DNA of 64,000 nucleotides from SAR92 clade bacterium (GCA_004211905.1 SHBP01000003.1:62001-126000), one strand, 5' to 3'. Shown: positions 1 to 8,474, numbered from the stretch's first letter. The notes: generated from the letters alone by a model not told the origin. Numbers and translations: made by a program.

Positions 1-316
1 GAACTACTGCTGGCGGCTGCGCTGCCAAATCGAGGGATTCATTTTTATCCCCCATAACAGCTTCAAGTTCGGCTTGAACGATTTTTAGAAACTGCTGGCC
101 AGGATTAAGACTACTACGGACCTCTGTACCTAATGCTCTAGTCTTGACCTGCTCTACAAACCCTTTTACTACCGGTAATGCAACATCAGCCTCGAGCAAA
201 GCCATACGAACTTCTCGTAAGGTCTCCTGGATATTTTTCTCACTGAGACTCGCCTTACCTGATATTTTCTTTAAACTCAAAGAAAGGCGATCACTTAAAC
301 TCTCAAACATGGCCAT
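1..316 (-). CDS. ffh: Signal recognition particle protein Ffh, N-terminal part (runs off the left edge)
   Basis: About 105 N-terminal residues are visible. The protein begins MFESLSDRLS after a possible MA extension, and continues with the helical N domain of SRP54/Ffh. Ffh is the GTPase that binds 4.5S RNA and signal peptides and delivers ribosomes to FtsY at the inner membrane. The G domain and the methionine-rich M domain lie outside the window. Two in-frame ATGs compete. The one at 316 has an AGGA eight bases upstream; the one at 310 gives the usual family N-terminus. It is divergent from the ypjD-like gene, the usual neighbour of ffh in gammaproteobacteria. Confidence 0.93.
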   Translation of the reverse strand, partial: MAMFESLSDRLSLSLKKISGKASLSEKNIQETLREVRMALLEADVALPVVKGFVEQVKTRALGTEVRSSLNPGQQFLKIVQAELEAVMGDKNESLDLAAQPPAVV

Positions 317-349
317 GCAAATATTCCTAGTCAATCTGAATTGGCGACC

Positions 350-358
350 ATTATAGCA
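350..358 (-). promoter_or_regulatory. Extended -10 promoter for ffh
   Basis: Read on the minus strand this is TGCTATAAT, a perfect TGn extended -10 with a consensus hexamer at 350-355. It is about 34 bases upstream of the likely ffh start. No good -35 element is visible, as is usual for extended -10 promoters. Function is inferred from sequence only. Confidence 0.6.
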
Positions 359-431
359 ATAATTACGTCATCCTCTTCACCCTGGGGCCTGAATATGCCA
401 AACTCTTCAAAAATGTGGAACGAATTTTAAA

Positions 432-1226
432 ATGTTAAGTTCTGTAAGCGGGATTTTCTCAATAATTGCGTATCTGATAGGTTTCATCTACCTAGCTACA
501 AAATTACCTAAAGAAACCGGATTCAATCAATCTTTGCTCAAGAAAATAGCCTTACTGGCAATTATCCTTCATGGTTCGGCTGCAGTGAACTTGCTATTTA
601 CCGGACAGGGCCTAGATTTAAGCCTTTTTATAATTTTAATGCTAATCGCATTTGTGATTAACGTGATTGTGTTTGTCAGCGGGCAAAACAAACCTTTGCA
701 CAGTATGTATCTGGCTCTTTTCCCTATTTCCGCTATTAGTTTGGCGCTGGCCCTAAGTACTCCTAGTACTAAATCAGTAATAACAATATCCCCATACATT
801 CAATCCCATGTGTTAGCCTCTATTCTTGCGTATAGTTTACTAGCCTTTGCCGCTCTCCAGGCATTACTCACTGGCTACCAAAACTGGCAGCTCAAGCATA
901 AGCGTCAAAGTCTGTTAATGCGCACGTTTCCTCCACTACAGACCATGGAGGAGTTCCTTTTTGAACTGATCTGGGCGGGCGAGGCTCTGCTCACCCTTTC
1001 TTTAGTGTCTGGTTTTCTATTCTATGAAGACATGTTCGATCAAAAGTTATTGCACAAGGTTACTCTCAGTATCGTTGCATGGTGTGTTTATGGAATTTTA
1101 CTCTGGGGTCGCCACAGTCGCGGATGGCGGGGGATTAAGGCGATAAGCTGGAGTCTAGTCGGATTTTCTGCGATCTTAATGGGTTATATAGGAAGTAAAA
1201 TCGTCTTAGAATTAATTCTTGCCTGA
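432..1226 (+). CDS. ypjD: CcsA/YpjD-family cytochrome c assembly (HemX-like) membrane protein
   Basis: A 264-residue polytopic membrane protein with about eight hydrophobic segments and almost no soluble part. Its C-terminal half, with the WGRHSRGWRG stretch followed by a last helix, matches the CcsA/HemX/YpjD family (cytochrome c assembly protein fold). In E. coli the homologue YpjD sits between ffh and the CorB-type gene yfjD, and that order is kept here. A role in haem handling is inferred from the fold; YpjD itself is poorly characterised. The ATG at 432 follows the ffh divergent promoter region, and the CNNM gene follows after about 90 bases. Confidence 0.85.
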   Translation: MLSSVSGIFSIIAYLIGFIYLATKLPKETGFNQSLLKKIALLAIILHGSAAVNLLFTGQGLDLSLFIILMLIAFVINVIVFVSGQNKPLHSMYLALFPISAISLALALSTPSTKSVITISPYIQSHVLASILAYSLLAFAALQALLTGYQNWQLKHKRQSLLMRTFPPLQTMEEFLFELIWAGEALLTLSLVSGFLFYEDMFDQKLLHKVTLSIVAWCVYGILLWGRHSRGWRGIKAISWSLVGFSAILMGYIGSKIVLELILA

Positions 1227-1315
1227 CTTTTAACCCAATTTTATTAAAAAGTCAGTTGCCAAACCTTACGAACTAATTCAACATATCGATCCTCAATATT
1301 TATAGGCACACATTC

Positions 1316-2593
1316 TTGGACGGTTCAGACCCTTTGGTCTTATGGATAGTACTTATTGTTTTACTGGTACTGTCAGCTTTTTTTTCGGGTTCAGAAACTG
1401 GAATGATGGCGTTAAACCGTTATCGTCTTCGTCATCAGCGCAAAAAGAGTGCGGGTGCTCGGCGCGCGGCCAAACTCTTAGCCAAGCCAGATAAATTGAT
1501 CGGCCTTATTTTAGTAGGTAACAATGCGGTCAATATTCTCGCCGCTATTATTGCCAACATGCTGGCGATTATTTATGTAGGGGAAGCCGCAGCACCCTGG
1601 GTCGCAACTGCATCACTAACGATTACGGTATTAGTTTTCTCTGAGGTCACGCCAAAAACTATCGCAGCTCAGAACCCCGAATGGTTTGCGTTCAGAGCAA
1701 GTCACATTTTAAAACCATTGTTGCAGTTACTCTCACCCCTAGTTTGGATGGTCAACCAACTGACCAATGGTGTAATTTCCTTGCTAGGTTTTGATCCCAA
1801 GCAGGACCGTGACGATGGTCTGGATTCAGAAGAACTTAAATCTCTAGTGGACCTCTCTGGGCACAAACTCTCAGATAGTCACCAGGGAATGTTGAAAGGA
1901 ATTCTTGACCTAGAGAATATTACAATAGAAGACATCATGATCCCTCGAAATGAGGTCCATGGATTAGATTTGGAAGACCCTATCGGGAGCTTAACAGCCT
2001 CAATTTTAGATTCTGAGTATACACGCCAACCTATTTTTGAAGGTGATATAAATAATATTATTGGTGTATTTCACGGACGCAAGGCTCATCATCTTTTGCG
2101 GGCTGGGACTATTACTCAAGAGACAATAAAGCAGTTTGCTGAAGAGGCTTACTTTATTCCCGAGAGCACAACTCTTATCACCCAACTTCTTAATTTTAAA
2201 AATACTAAAAGGCGTTTCGCAATTGTTGTAGATGAGTATGGGGAAGTTCAAGGCCTCGTGACTTTAGAGGATATTCTAGAAGAAATTGTGGGTGACTTCA
2301 CGACCAATACTGCAGATGACGAAGATGAAGTCATCGCCCGGAGTGAGAGCAGTTATATTATTGACGGTGCCGCCACTATTAGAGAAATTAACAAAGCTAC
2401 AGACTGGGATCTCTCTACTGATGGCCCCAAAACCCTCAACGGATTGGTCTTAGAACAATTGGAGAGTATTCCTGATGGCAACGTGAGCTTTATGATCGAA
2501 GGTTACCGATTTGAGACAGAAGAAATTAAAGGCGCAATGGTCAAAAAGGTTTCTGTTACTCAAATGAAAAAGCCAGTCGAGCTAGAAGAGTAG
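1316..2593 (+). CDS. CNNM/CBS-domain transporter of the CorB/HlyC-CorC family
   Basis: A 425-residue inner-membrane protein. Residues 1-190 form the CNNM (DUF21) transmembrane domain, with SGSETGMMALNR near residue 25. Two CBS domains follow at about 205-330, with motif VVDEYGEVQGLVTLEDILEE, and a CorC/HlyC C-terminal domain at about 345-420. Homologues are linked to magnesium/cobalt efflux or homeostasis (YfjD/CorB in E. coli). The reading frame has no upstream ATG, so the TTG at 1316 is the likely start, preceded by AGG ten bases before it. It ends ten bases from the convergent DUF1289 gene with no clear terminator between. Confidence 0.9.
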   Translation: MDGSDPLVLWIVLIVLLVLSAFFSGSETGMMALNRYRLRHQRKKSAGARRAAKLLAKPDKLIGLILVGNNAVNILAAIIANMLAIIYVGEAAAPWVATASLTITVLVFSEVTPKTIAAQNPEWFAFRASHILKPLLQLLSPLVWMVNQLTNGVISLLGFDPKQDRDDGLDSEELKSLVDLSGHKLSDSHQGMLKGILDLENITIEDIMIPRNEVHGLDLEDPIGSLTASILDSEYTRQPIFEGDINNIIGVFHGRKAHHLLRAGTITQETIKQFAEEAYFIPESTTLITQLLNFKNTKRRFAIVVDEYGEVQGLVTLEDILEEIVGDFTTNTADDEDEVIARSESSYIIDGAATIREINKATDWDLSTDGPKTLNGLVLEQLESIPDGNVSFMIEGYRFETEEIKGAMVKKVSVTQMKKPVELEE

Positions 2594-2603
2594 AAGAAAT
2601 TCC

Positions 2604-2786
2604 TTAATTTTTTTTGTTTATGAGACTGCGTTCGTTACACAACAACAATACTTGATACCTTTGCTCACTTCCCATAAATTGCCAGTCCTGAATTTCCCTG
2701 CTACTTCTATGGCAGCCAGTGCAGATATCATCTTCATTTAGAAAACAAACAGCGATGCAGGGCGATGGAGTAAGTCGTTCTATCAA
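2604..2786 (-). CDS. DUF1289 small cysteine-rich protein (YdhL-like)
   Basis: A 60-residue protein with the family signature: SPCIAVCFLNEDDICTGCHR, then REIQDW. The spaced cysteines (CxxxC, later CxGC) suggest metal or Fe-S binding, but no function is established. It overlaps the upstream gamma-carbonic anhydrase gene by four bases (ATGA), so the two are probably translationally coupled. DUF1289 proteins are common as small partners in proteobacterial operons. Confidence 0.85.
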   Translation of the reverse strand: MIERLTPSPCIAVCFLNEDDICTGCHRSSREIQDWQFMGSEQRYQVLLLCNERSLINKKN

Positions 2787-3307
2787 CGCTTTATCTCAAC
2801 TAAATCTGAGGTCATGTGCGCAGCCTTCTGCACATAAACTGTTGCACCCGCAAGCATAGCTAAGCGCATATTCTCATCGGTTTTTCTAATAACTTTTGCG
2901 GGGGAACCAACCACCATTGAACCATCGGGAATCACTGACCCTGCCTTGACCAGAGCGTTAGCACCAATTAGACAATCGTTCCCAATAATGGCCCCATCAA
3001 GAACTACTGCCTGAATACCAACTAAAGTACGATCACCTATCTCTCTGCAGTGCACCATTGCTTGATGTCCAATAGTGACATCTTCCCCAATTTTCATTGG
3101 TTGTCCTGGGTCTGCATGAAGTACTGCACCATCCTGCACATTACTTCGCTTCCCCACCTCAATAGTATCGCAATCACCTCGAATCACTGCATTAAACCAG
3201 ACGCTAGACTGCTCTTTGAGAATAACCTTGCCCATAATATCTGCACTTGGAGCGACAAAAGCAGTTTCATCAATTTGTGGTATATCTTCACCGATTCGAT
3301 AAATCAT
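2783..3307 (-). CDS. Gamma-carbonic anhydrase family protein (YrdA-like)
   Basis: A 174-residue protein built of left-handed beta-helix hexapeptide repeats (IGDRTL, IGNDCL, IPDGSM and others). The three zinc-ligand histidines of the gamma-carbonic anhydrase class are visible at H64 (VLHAD), H81 (TIGH) and H86 (MVH). The usual HGC after the last histidine reads HCR here. Bacterial YrdA/PaaY-like members have weak or no proven carbonic anhydrase activity, and some are thioesterase-linked, so the substrate is open. It lies three bases downstream of nudL and overlaps the DUF1289 gene, forming a three-gene operon. Confidence 0.9.
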   Translation of the reverse strand: MIYRIGEDIPQIDETAFVAPSADIMGKVILKEQSSVWFNAVIRGDCDTIEVGKRSNVQDGAVLHADPGQPMKIGEDVTIGHQAMVHCREIGDRTLVGIQAVVLDGAIIGNDCLIGANALVKAGSVIPDGSMVVGSPAKVIRKTDENMRLAMLAGATVYVQKAAHMTSDLVEIKR

Positions 3308-3310
3308 TTA

Positions 3311-3949
3311 TCACACCTCTTTGGTCAATTTTTCGAATTTTTCGTGGGTCGGATAGTCCAAATCAATTCCCGCCCCTAATGTTGCATTAAGTAAGTCAGT
3401 AATTACATTTAGGGTAAATCCCCAGATCTTATAATTCTTATACATTAAAAATGGAAATCGTATCACTCCACCGCCATATTCAGCACCTAACTCCATTTCA
3501 AAATATTCATATTGATCAAGCTGCATAAATGCCTTCAACGGTGCATCAAAAATAGCTGCTATTTCGCCGTCATCTGGGCTGAGCTTCAAACTATTATTAG
3601 CCACAGCCACAAATGGTGTCACACTAATATCTCTGCGCCTAGGAGATGAAGTTGGCATAGTAGCCAAGAGTGTCACTGAGTCTGAATCCAGACCTATTTC
3701 TTCCTGAGCCTCCCTAAGCGCTGTTTGCATTAAATCTTCATCAACCCGATCCCACATGCCACCGGGAAATGCAACCTCCCCCGCATGACTTTTGAGATGA
3801 AAAGCTCGCTGGGTCAAAATTACCTGCGGATCGTCATCCTGCCCATGCAATACCATCAATACTGCAGCAGCCATATGAGTATTCTTTGGGTCCGGTTTTT
3901 GCCTTTTAAGAGGAAATTTATGTAAGTGATTTGCAATCATTGTCAGCAT
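3311..3949 (-). CDS. nudL: CoA pyrophosphatase, Nudix family (NudL type)
   Basis: A 212-residue Nudix hydrolase. Residues 52-64 carry LKSHAGEVAFPGG, the CoA-specific (UPF0035) motif. The Nudix box follows at 63-87, ending ALREAQEEIGL. Family members cleave CoA and acyl-CoA to phosphopantetheine and 3',5'-ADP, controlling CoA pools. The ATG at 3949 is 41 bases from the ATG of the divergent Nudix gene, so both promoters must overlap the coding starts. First gene of the nudL, gamma-carbonic anhydrase, DUF1289 operon. Confidence 0.9.
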   Translation of the reverse strand: MLTMIANHLHKFPLKRQKPDPKNTHMAAAVLMVLHGQDDDPQVILTQRAFHLKSHAGEVAFPGGMWDRVDEDLMQTALREAQEEIGLDSDSVTLLATMPTSSPRRRDISVTPFVAVANNSLKLSPDDGEIAAIFDAPLKAFMQLDQYEYFEMELGAEYGGGVIRFPFLMYKNYKIWGFTLNVITDLLNATLGAGIDLDYPTHEKFEKLTKEV

Positions 3950-3990
3950 TTGTGCATTATACGCAGTCTGAATGTTTTTCTGGATATTTC

Positions 3991-4548
3991 ATGAAATTTT
4001 GTTCCACTTGCGGAAATTCCGTCACACGACAGATCCCAGAGGGAGACAACAGGTTACGTTATGTCTGTGAATCCTGTGAGGAAATACATTATCAAAACCC
4101 TAAGGTTATTGCTGGAATACTGCCAATCTATGGTAATCAAATTCTCCTTTGTAAACGGTCAATCGAACCTAGAGCAGGCTATTGGACGTTACCCGCCGGT
4201 TTTCTTGAAAATGGAGAATCTACGCTAGACGGAGCATTGCGCGAGTGTGTAGAGGAAGCGAATGCTACGATGGTAAACCCTCATTTATACGCAATATTTG
4301 ATATCCCTGAAATTAATCAAGTCTATATATTTTATAGAGCTGAATTAGCCGAGCCTTCTTTTGGCCCTAGCCTAGAATCCTCGGAAGTCGCTTTATTTGA
4401 TGAAGCGGATATACCATGGTCTAAATTAGCGTTCCCTATGGTAGAGGAAGCGCTAGATTTTTATTTAGAAGACCGCAAAATTGGCGACTATTCAGTAAAA
4501 CGTAAAGACATTAGACGTCCTTGGAAGAGTCGTCACACTAACGCCTAA
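3991..4548 (+). CDS. Zinc-ribbon Nudix hydrolase
   Basis: A 185-residue protein beginning MKFCSTCG. Cysteines C4, C7, C26 and C29 form the N-terminal zinc ribbon seen in a subgroup of Nudix enzymes related to NADH/ADP-ribose pyrophosphatases. The Nudix box is complete at about 70-92 (GFLENGES, then RECVEEANA). The usual glycine near the end of the box is replaced by asparagine, common in this subgroup. An upstream GTG/ATG extension would run into nudL and precede the zinc ribbon, so 3991 is preferred. The exact nucleotide substrate cannot be read from the sequence. It is divergent from nudL. Confidence 0.85.
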   Translation: MKFCSTCGNSVTRQIPEGDNRLRYVCESCEEIHYQNPKVIAGILPIYGNQILLCKRSIEPRAGYWTLPAGFLENGESTLDGALRECVEEANATMVNPHLYAIFDIPEINQVYIFYRAELAEPSFGPSLESSEVALFDEADIPWSKLAFPMVEEALDFYLEDRKIGDYSVKRKDIRRPWKSRHTNA

Positions 4549-4663
4549 CTCTCAAGTTACCAAACAAGCTCCTAATAATCTAACCAATCCGTGTTGGTAC
4601 ACTGATAGCAAATTCAGCATAAAAAGAACGGCAAGGTACTAGGTTTATGATTTTAGCCTACAA

Positions 4664-4691
4664 AAAAGGGCCAACCTAAGTTAGCCCTTTT
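4664..4691. terminator. Bidirectional intrinsic terminator
   Basis: A 12-bp stem with one mismatch (AAAAGGGC..AAC against GTT..GCCCTTTT) and a short loop. It has A-rich and T-rich flanks on both sides and lies between the convergent zinc-ribbon Nudix gene and the DUF4856 lipoprotein gene. It can serve both transcripts. Confidence 0.8.
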
Positions 4692-4723
4692 ATCGTAGCA
4701 TTTAATGTATCGAACCCAAATAT

Positions 4724-6541
4724 CTACCAAGCCAGCGTATTCGCATCCGAGAAGCCGTAGGCTTCCTGCAGAATTTCCCGAGCAAAAACTAATTTACCAA
4801 CGTACGCATAAGCTGCATCTGCGGCAGTTCCAGTCGTTGCAATGCCATTCTGACTGCCATCCGCCAACACTGGTGCATCCCCAATATTCTGCAGTATTGT
4901 CTTAAGATCATCCAGATTAACAGAACTTTCTGAATCTCTGAATGGCGACACCGGACTAAACTGAAGACTCAAAGCGAGACCTTTAAGGTCAGACCAGTGC
5001 TTGGCAACCATTTCAAAGTTGTCCAAACTAGAGGGAGCACCCCCAGCGTACTCACCAACACCTGCTATGACTCCATTAACATGATGGATAGCTGAGGCTG
5101 CAATACACTTTTCCCAAACAACTGATGCCATTTTAATATGATCTTGTAATTTAGTATTTTCAGACTCACTCAAATCTGGCGTAGCTTTGTTAGCTGCATT
5201 ACTAATAATTTGACGAGCCGCAATCACAGAATTCATTATTTCACTCGAAAAATCCGTTGGTGTAGGTCCTGCAGAAGATCCAGCATCAAGCTCAGCACAG
5301 TTTTTGGCATAGGTGAAGTTATACTCACCACGTAGGTCAATCATGCCGTCAGCATCTGTATCGTGATAACCATATTGCCATCCTTCTCGACCATTCTCTG
5401 CTTGTACTTCTAAATCAGTATAATCAAGATTATCTCTAGCGGCGCCGTAGTATCCAAACGCCTGATCAAACGCGTGTTCACTCGAGGAGAAGTTATTTGG
5501 ACTATCGCCGCCATCATCCGTACTCAGTTGGCTACCAAAGTCAGTAATAAAGTAATCATTAGTCGCTTGTGAAAAGTTAACTGCACCCAACAAAAAATTT
5601 GTTATTAGCTGACCATAGTTACGACCATAGGCATCTGTATTAACATTTGCCGAGGAAATTACGCCTTCAGCATCCGTAACCTGCACGGCGCCTCCATCTG
5701 AAGCCAAACTTGCTTGAGTAGCAATCCAATCATCAACCAACAACAGAGGGGTAGCTATCTGATTACCCTCTGGATCGGGAAGATCCCAACCAAAAAACTC
5801 CCCATCAATTAACGCTAAAACCTCGCCACAACCGGAACCGCAACCACCGGCAATTTTTTTGTAAAGACTGCTGTCTACAGCTATATCTCCATAAGTGTCT
5901 GCATCTTTTAACGAGACATTAGCCGCATCTGCAATATAGCTTCCGATCAAGGTAGCTTTGTTAATTTCTCCATCTCCACCATACACAAAGAAGTTGAGGT
6001 CAGCTTTCACTGCATCTTCAGTTTTTGTCCCATCATCAGAAAGCATTGATGACATGTAATAGGCCATATCAGAAATCAATACTTGTTCGGCCGTCTGATC
6101 ATCATAATTTACGGAAGAATTTTCCTCTGAAGAAAAATAAGTGTTAATAAAAGCATAGGTCGTAGGCATCGGATCACAAGCATCACCTTCTCCATTGACA
6201 TCAGAATCTGCTTGATCTGCATTGGCATTTAACGGGCAATTATCGTCAGCATTAAGTAACTCATCGCCGTCTTGATCATCATCACAAGCATCACCAGCAC
6301 CATCTCCATCAGTGTCAGTCTGCTCAGTGTTGACGACCGCAGGACAGGTATCACCATTGTCACCAATACCATCTTCATCGGTATCTGCGGTTTCTGTCGG
6401 GTCATTTGGCGCCCAATCTAGGGCATCTTCAACACCATCTCCATCAGCATCTGGCGGAATATTATTGCCACTGCCGCAACCCACAAGAGCCACTAGCGCA
6501 ATAGCCAACAGCGCTTTTACAAAATTTAAATTAGAAGTCAT
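4724..6541 (-). CDS. Lipoprotein with thrombospondin type 3 calcium repeats and a DUF4856 domain
   Basis: A 605-residue exported protein. Residues 1-21 are a signal peptide ending in the lipobox LVGC, with C22 the lipidated residue. The next residue is glycine rather than aspartate, which favours the outer membrane. Residues 30-125 hold several acidic DxDxDG repeats of the thrombospondin type 3 class (DADGDGVED, DTDGDGAGDACD), expected to bind calcium. From about 127 to the end the protein matches DUF4856: it has SVNYDDQTAEQVL near the start and the EHAFDQAFGYYG motif in the middle. The motif recalls the GxHxxE of imelysins, a resemblance that is only suggestive. The AGGAAC before ATG 6541 is a good ribosome site. 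It stands alone between a terminator and grxD; function unknown. Confidence 0.85.
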   Translation of the reverse strand: MTSNLNFVKALLAIALVALVGCGSGNNIPPDADGDGVEDALDWAPNDPTETADTDEDGIGDNGDTCPAVVNTEQTDTDGDGAGDACDDDQDGDELLNADDNCPLNANADQADSDVNGEGDACDPMPTTYAFINTYFSSEENSSVNYDDQTAEQVLISDMAYYMSSMLSDDGTKTEDAVKADLNFFVYGGDGEINKATLIGSYIADAANVSLKDADTYGDIAVDSSLYKKIAGGCGSGCGEVLALIDGEFFGWDLPDPEGNQIATPLLLVDDWIATQASLASDGGAVQVTDAEGVISSANVNTDAYGRNYGQLITNFLLGAVNFSQATNDYFITDFGSQLSTDDGGDSPNNFSSSEHAFDQAFGYYGAARDNLDYTDLEVQAENGREGWQYGYHDTDADGMIDLRGEYNFTYAKNCAELDAGSSAGPTPTDFSSEIMNSVIAARQIISNAANKATPDLSESENTKLQDHIKMASVVWEKCIAASAIHHVNGVIAGVGEYAGGAPSSLDNFEMVAKHWSDLKGLALSLQFSPVSPFRDSESSVNLDDLKTILQNIGDAPVLADGSQNGIATTGTAADAAYAYVGKLVFAREILQEAYGFSDANTLAW

Positions 6542-6676
6542 TCTTGTTCCTTTTTTATCCTAAACTATAATTAGATCTATTGGCTTACAGTGCGCAACTC
6601 TCCTGTGTTCTTTGAGATAGCCCTTTGAGAAAAGTTCAATCACAAACCTATAATCCAAAACAATCAATGAGTACCA

Positions 6677-7012
6677 CTATACTTCACCAGTCTTCTCATC
6701 GCCCAGCGCTTCATCTATCAATTCCTTTAACTCACCATTTTCATGCATTTCAGTGACTATATCGCACCCTCCGATAAGTTCTCCAGCCACCCATAACTGC
6801 GGAAATGTTGGCCAATTGCCATACAGCGGTAAATTAGTGCGTATTTCTGGATTAGACAGAATATCAACATAGGCGAATCGCTGCCCACAGGCCATTAAGG
6901 ATTGCACTGTGCGAGCAGAAAATCCACATTGTGGTTGGTTGGGTGATCCTTTCATGTACAAAAGTACGGAATTATTTTCTATCTGGTCACGAATTGTATC
7001 CATTATGTCCAT
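6677..7012 (-). CDS. grxD: Monothiol glutaredoxin Grx4
   Basis: A 111-residue protein with the monothiol CGFS active site at residues 29-32, and WPTFPQLWVAGELIGGCDI, the glutathione-binding TVP-type loop and GG motif. Grx4 proteins bind a [2Fe-2S] cluster with glutathione and pass it on, often with BolA partners; a BolA-family gene (ibaG) is present at 44237-44476. The start is ATG 7012, with AGG nine bases upstream; a second in-frame ATG lies at 7003. Monocistronic as far as can be seen. Confidence 0.95.
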   Translation of the reverse strand: MDIMDTIRDQIENNSVLLYMKGSPNQPQCGFSARTVQSLMACGQRFAYVDILSNPEIRTNLPLYGNWPTFPQLWVAGELIGGCDIVTEMHENGELKELIDEALGDEKTGEV

Positions 7013-7099
7013 TGCAAATTGCCTATATATTTTATTTTCCCAAACTTACATTTTAAACGTTTTAAGGCCAATTCGACACTGTTAAAAATTATTATTTTA

Positions 7100-7128
7100 T
7101 TGACGTTTCTCACAGAGAATTAGCTATC
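7100..7128 (+). promoter_or_regulatory. Candidate promoter of the argD leader or small RNA
   Basis: TTGACG at 7100-7105 (5 of 6 to the -35 consensus) is preceded by an AT-rich tract that could act as an UP element. The -10 region, around TAGCTATC at 7121-7128, is poor. The transcript would start near 7130. It is the best rightward promoter visible between grxD and argD. Confidence 0.4.
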
Positions 7129-7129
7129 T

Positions 7130-7246
7130 CCATTTCTTTTGTAATTTCGAGCGACCCAAAGTCTCCATGCCCAATCTTGCAGGTGTACCTAAAGCGAGTT
7201 ATCATTCGCTACCAAGTTCAAAGGGGCAGCGCAGCTGCCTTTTTTT
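7130..7246 (+). ncRNA. Candidate argD leader RNA or small RNA ending in an intrinsic terminator
   Basis: About 115 bases between a promoter-like element and a strong terminator. There is a small internal hairpin (AGCGA/TCGCT, 7192-7214 region) before the terminator. Only 33 bases separate the terminator from the argD ATG, too few for a separate promoter. So either argD is transcribed by read-through (attenuation) or its promoter is hidden. A possible 29-codon ORF (7167-7256) crosses the terminator but has no ribosome site. No known RNA family was recognised. Confidence 0.35.
7221..7246 (+). terminator. Rho-independent terminator just upstream of argD
   Basis: A perfect 6-bp GGCAGC/GCTGCC stem with a GCA loop (7225-7239), extendable by G-T and A-T pairs and followed by seven Ts. 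The T tract is on the plus strand only, so it acts on rightward transcripts entering argD. Confidence 0.8.
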
Positions 7247-7279
7247 ATTCCAGTAAGAAACTGGTGAGGTATTGTTAGC

Positions 7280-8458
7280 ATGACAACCCAAGCGTTGATG
7301 GACACCTATGGCAAGAGAGCGGCTACCCTAACAAAGGGGAGTGGCGCATGGCTATGGGATGACCAAGGTAACAAGTATCTCGACGCCTTATCAGGGATAG
7401 CAGTATGTGGTTTAGGCCACTCGCATGCAGCCATTACTCAAGCAATAACCAACCAATCAAAAATACTAAGCCACTGCTCAAATTTTTTTGCTATCCCAAA
7501 CCAAGAGGCCTTAGCAGAAAAGATATGCGATGTTTCGGGAATGAAGAAAGTATTTTTTGGCAACTCTGGCGCTGAAGCTAATGAAGCAGCCATCAAATTA
7601 GCCCGCCTTTTCGGCCACAAATTAGGTATAAAATTACCCACGATACTGGTGATGGACAACGCCTTTCATGGCCGAACTCTTGCTACCCTTAGTGCCTCTG
7701 GTGGACGACGAGTACAAGCCGGATTTGAACCCCTTGTAGCTGGATTTGCTCGAAGTCCTTTTAATGATGCCTCTGCCCTAGAAAAAATCGCAGACAATAA
7801 TCCAAATATTTGTGCGATTTTTGTTGAGCCTATTCAAGGTGAAGGCGGGATAAGAATGGCGTCCAGTGAATACCTTAAACAATTAAGACAGTTTTGCGAC
7901 CAAAGAGGCTGGTTGCTAATGCTTGATGAAGTGCAAACAGGTAATGGTAGAACTGGAAAGTATTTTTGCTATCAGCATAGCGGTATTATTCCAGACGTAG
8001 TGACTACCTCAAAAGGCCTTGGTAACGGTGTTCCAATAGGAGCTTGCCTAGCATCAGGAAAAGCTGCTGATTTAATGCAACCTGGCAATCATGGGTCAAC
8101 CTTCGGTGGTAATCCACTGTCCTGCGCCGCTGCACTAGCAACAATTAATACTATTGAAAGCGAAGGATTACTTAAACGAGCTGAAGTTCTTGGGAAAAGA
8201 ATAATAGCTGGTCTAGAAAAAGAATTGTCCTCGGTGTCACATGTTAAAAATATTCGTGGAATGGGTTGCATGATCGGAATAGAACTGGATAGACCCTGTA
8301 AATCCCTATTTAAAACAGCCATGGATAATGGCCTAGTAATCAATGTGACTGCTGACTCCGTCATTAGATTACTGCCTCCGCTCATTCTTACTGATGAAGA
8401 AGCTGATAAGTTACTGGCTATACTGGTTCCGTTAATTCGTGACTTTAACCAAGATTAA
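7280..8458 (+). CDS. argD: Acetylornithine aminotransferase
   Basis: A 392-residue class III, PLP-dependent aminotransferase. It converts N-acetylglutamate semialdehyde to N-acetylornithine in arginine synthesis and often also serves the lysine (succinyl-DAP) pathway. The Schiff-base lysine is K245 in TTSKGLGNG, and the PLP-binding GNSGAEANEAA and LMLDEVQTGNGRTG motifs are present. Length is normal. argF follows 16 bases later, giving an arginine operon. The coding start lies 33 bases after an intrinsic terminator, so read-through may control expression. Confidence 0.95.
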   Translation: MTTQALMDTYGKRAATLTKGSGAWLWDDQGNKYLDALSGIAVCGLGHSHAAITQAITNQSKILSHCSNFFAIPNQEALAEKICDVSGMKKVFFGNSGAEANEAAIKLARLFGHKLGIKLPTILVMDNAFHGRTLATLSASGGRRVQAGFEPLVAGFARSPFNDASALEKIADNNPNICAIFVEPIQGEGGIRMASSEYLKQLRQFCDQRGWLLMLDEVQTGNGRTGKYFCYQHSGIIPDVVTTSKGLGNGVPIGACLASGKAADLMQPGNHGSTFGGNPLSCAAALATINTIESEGLLKRAEVLGKRIIAGLEKELSSVSHVKNIRGMGCMIGIELDRPCKSLFKTAMDNGLVINVTADSVIRLLPPLILTDEEADKLLAILVPLIRDFNQD

Positions 8459-8474
8459 CCTAGAGATATAGAAA

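Noticed and set aside
3311-4548. The two adjacent Nudix genes as a tandem duplication
   Set aside because: They are divergent, belong to different subfamilies (CoA-specific motif versus zinc ribbon) and share only the Nudix box.
6100-6500. Acidic repeats of the lipoprotein as a DNA-level tandem repeat
   Set aside because: The protein motif repeats, but the codons vary and the spacing is irregular; it is a protein-level calcium repeat, not a satellite.
7167-7256. A 29-codon open reading frame across the terminator ahead of argD, possibly a leader peptide
   Set aside because: It has no ribosome-binding site and only one arginine codon, so it does not look like a classical arginine leader peptide.
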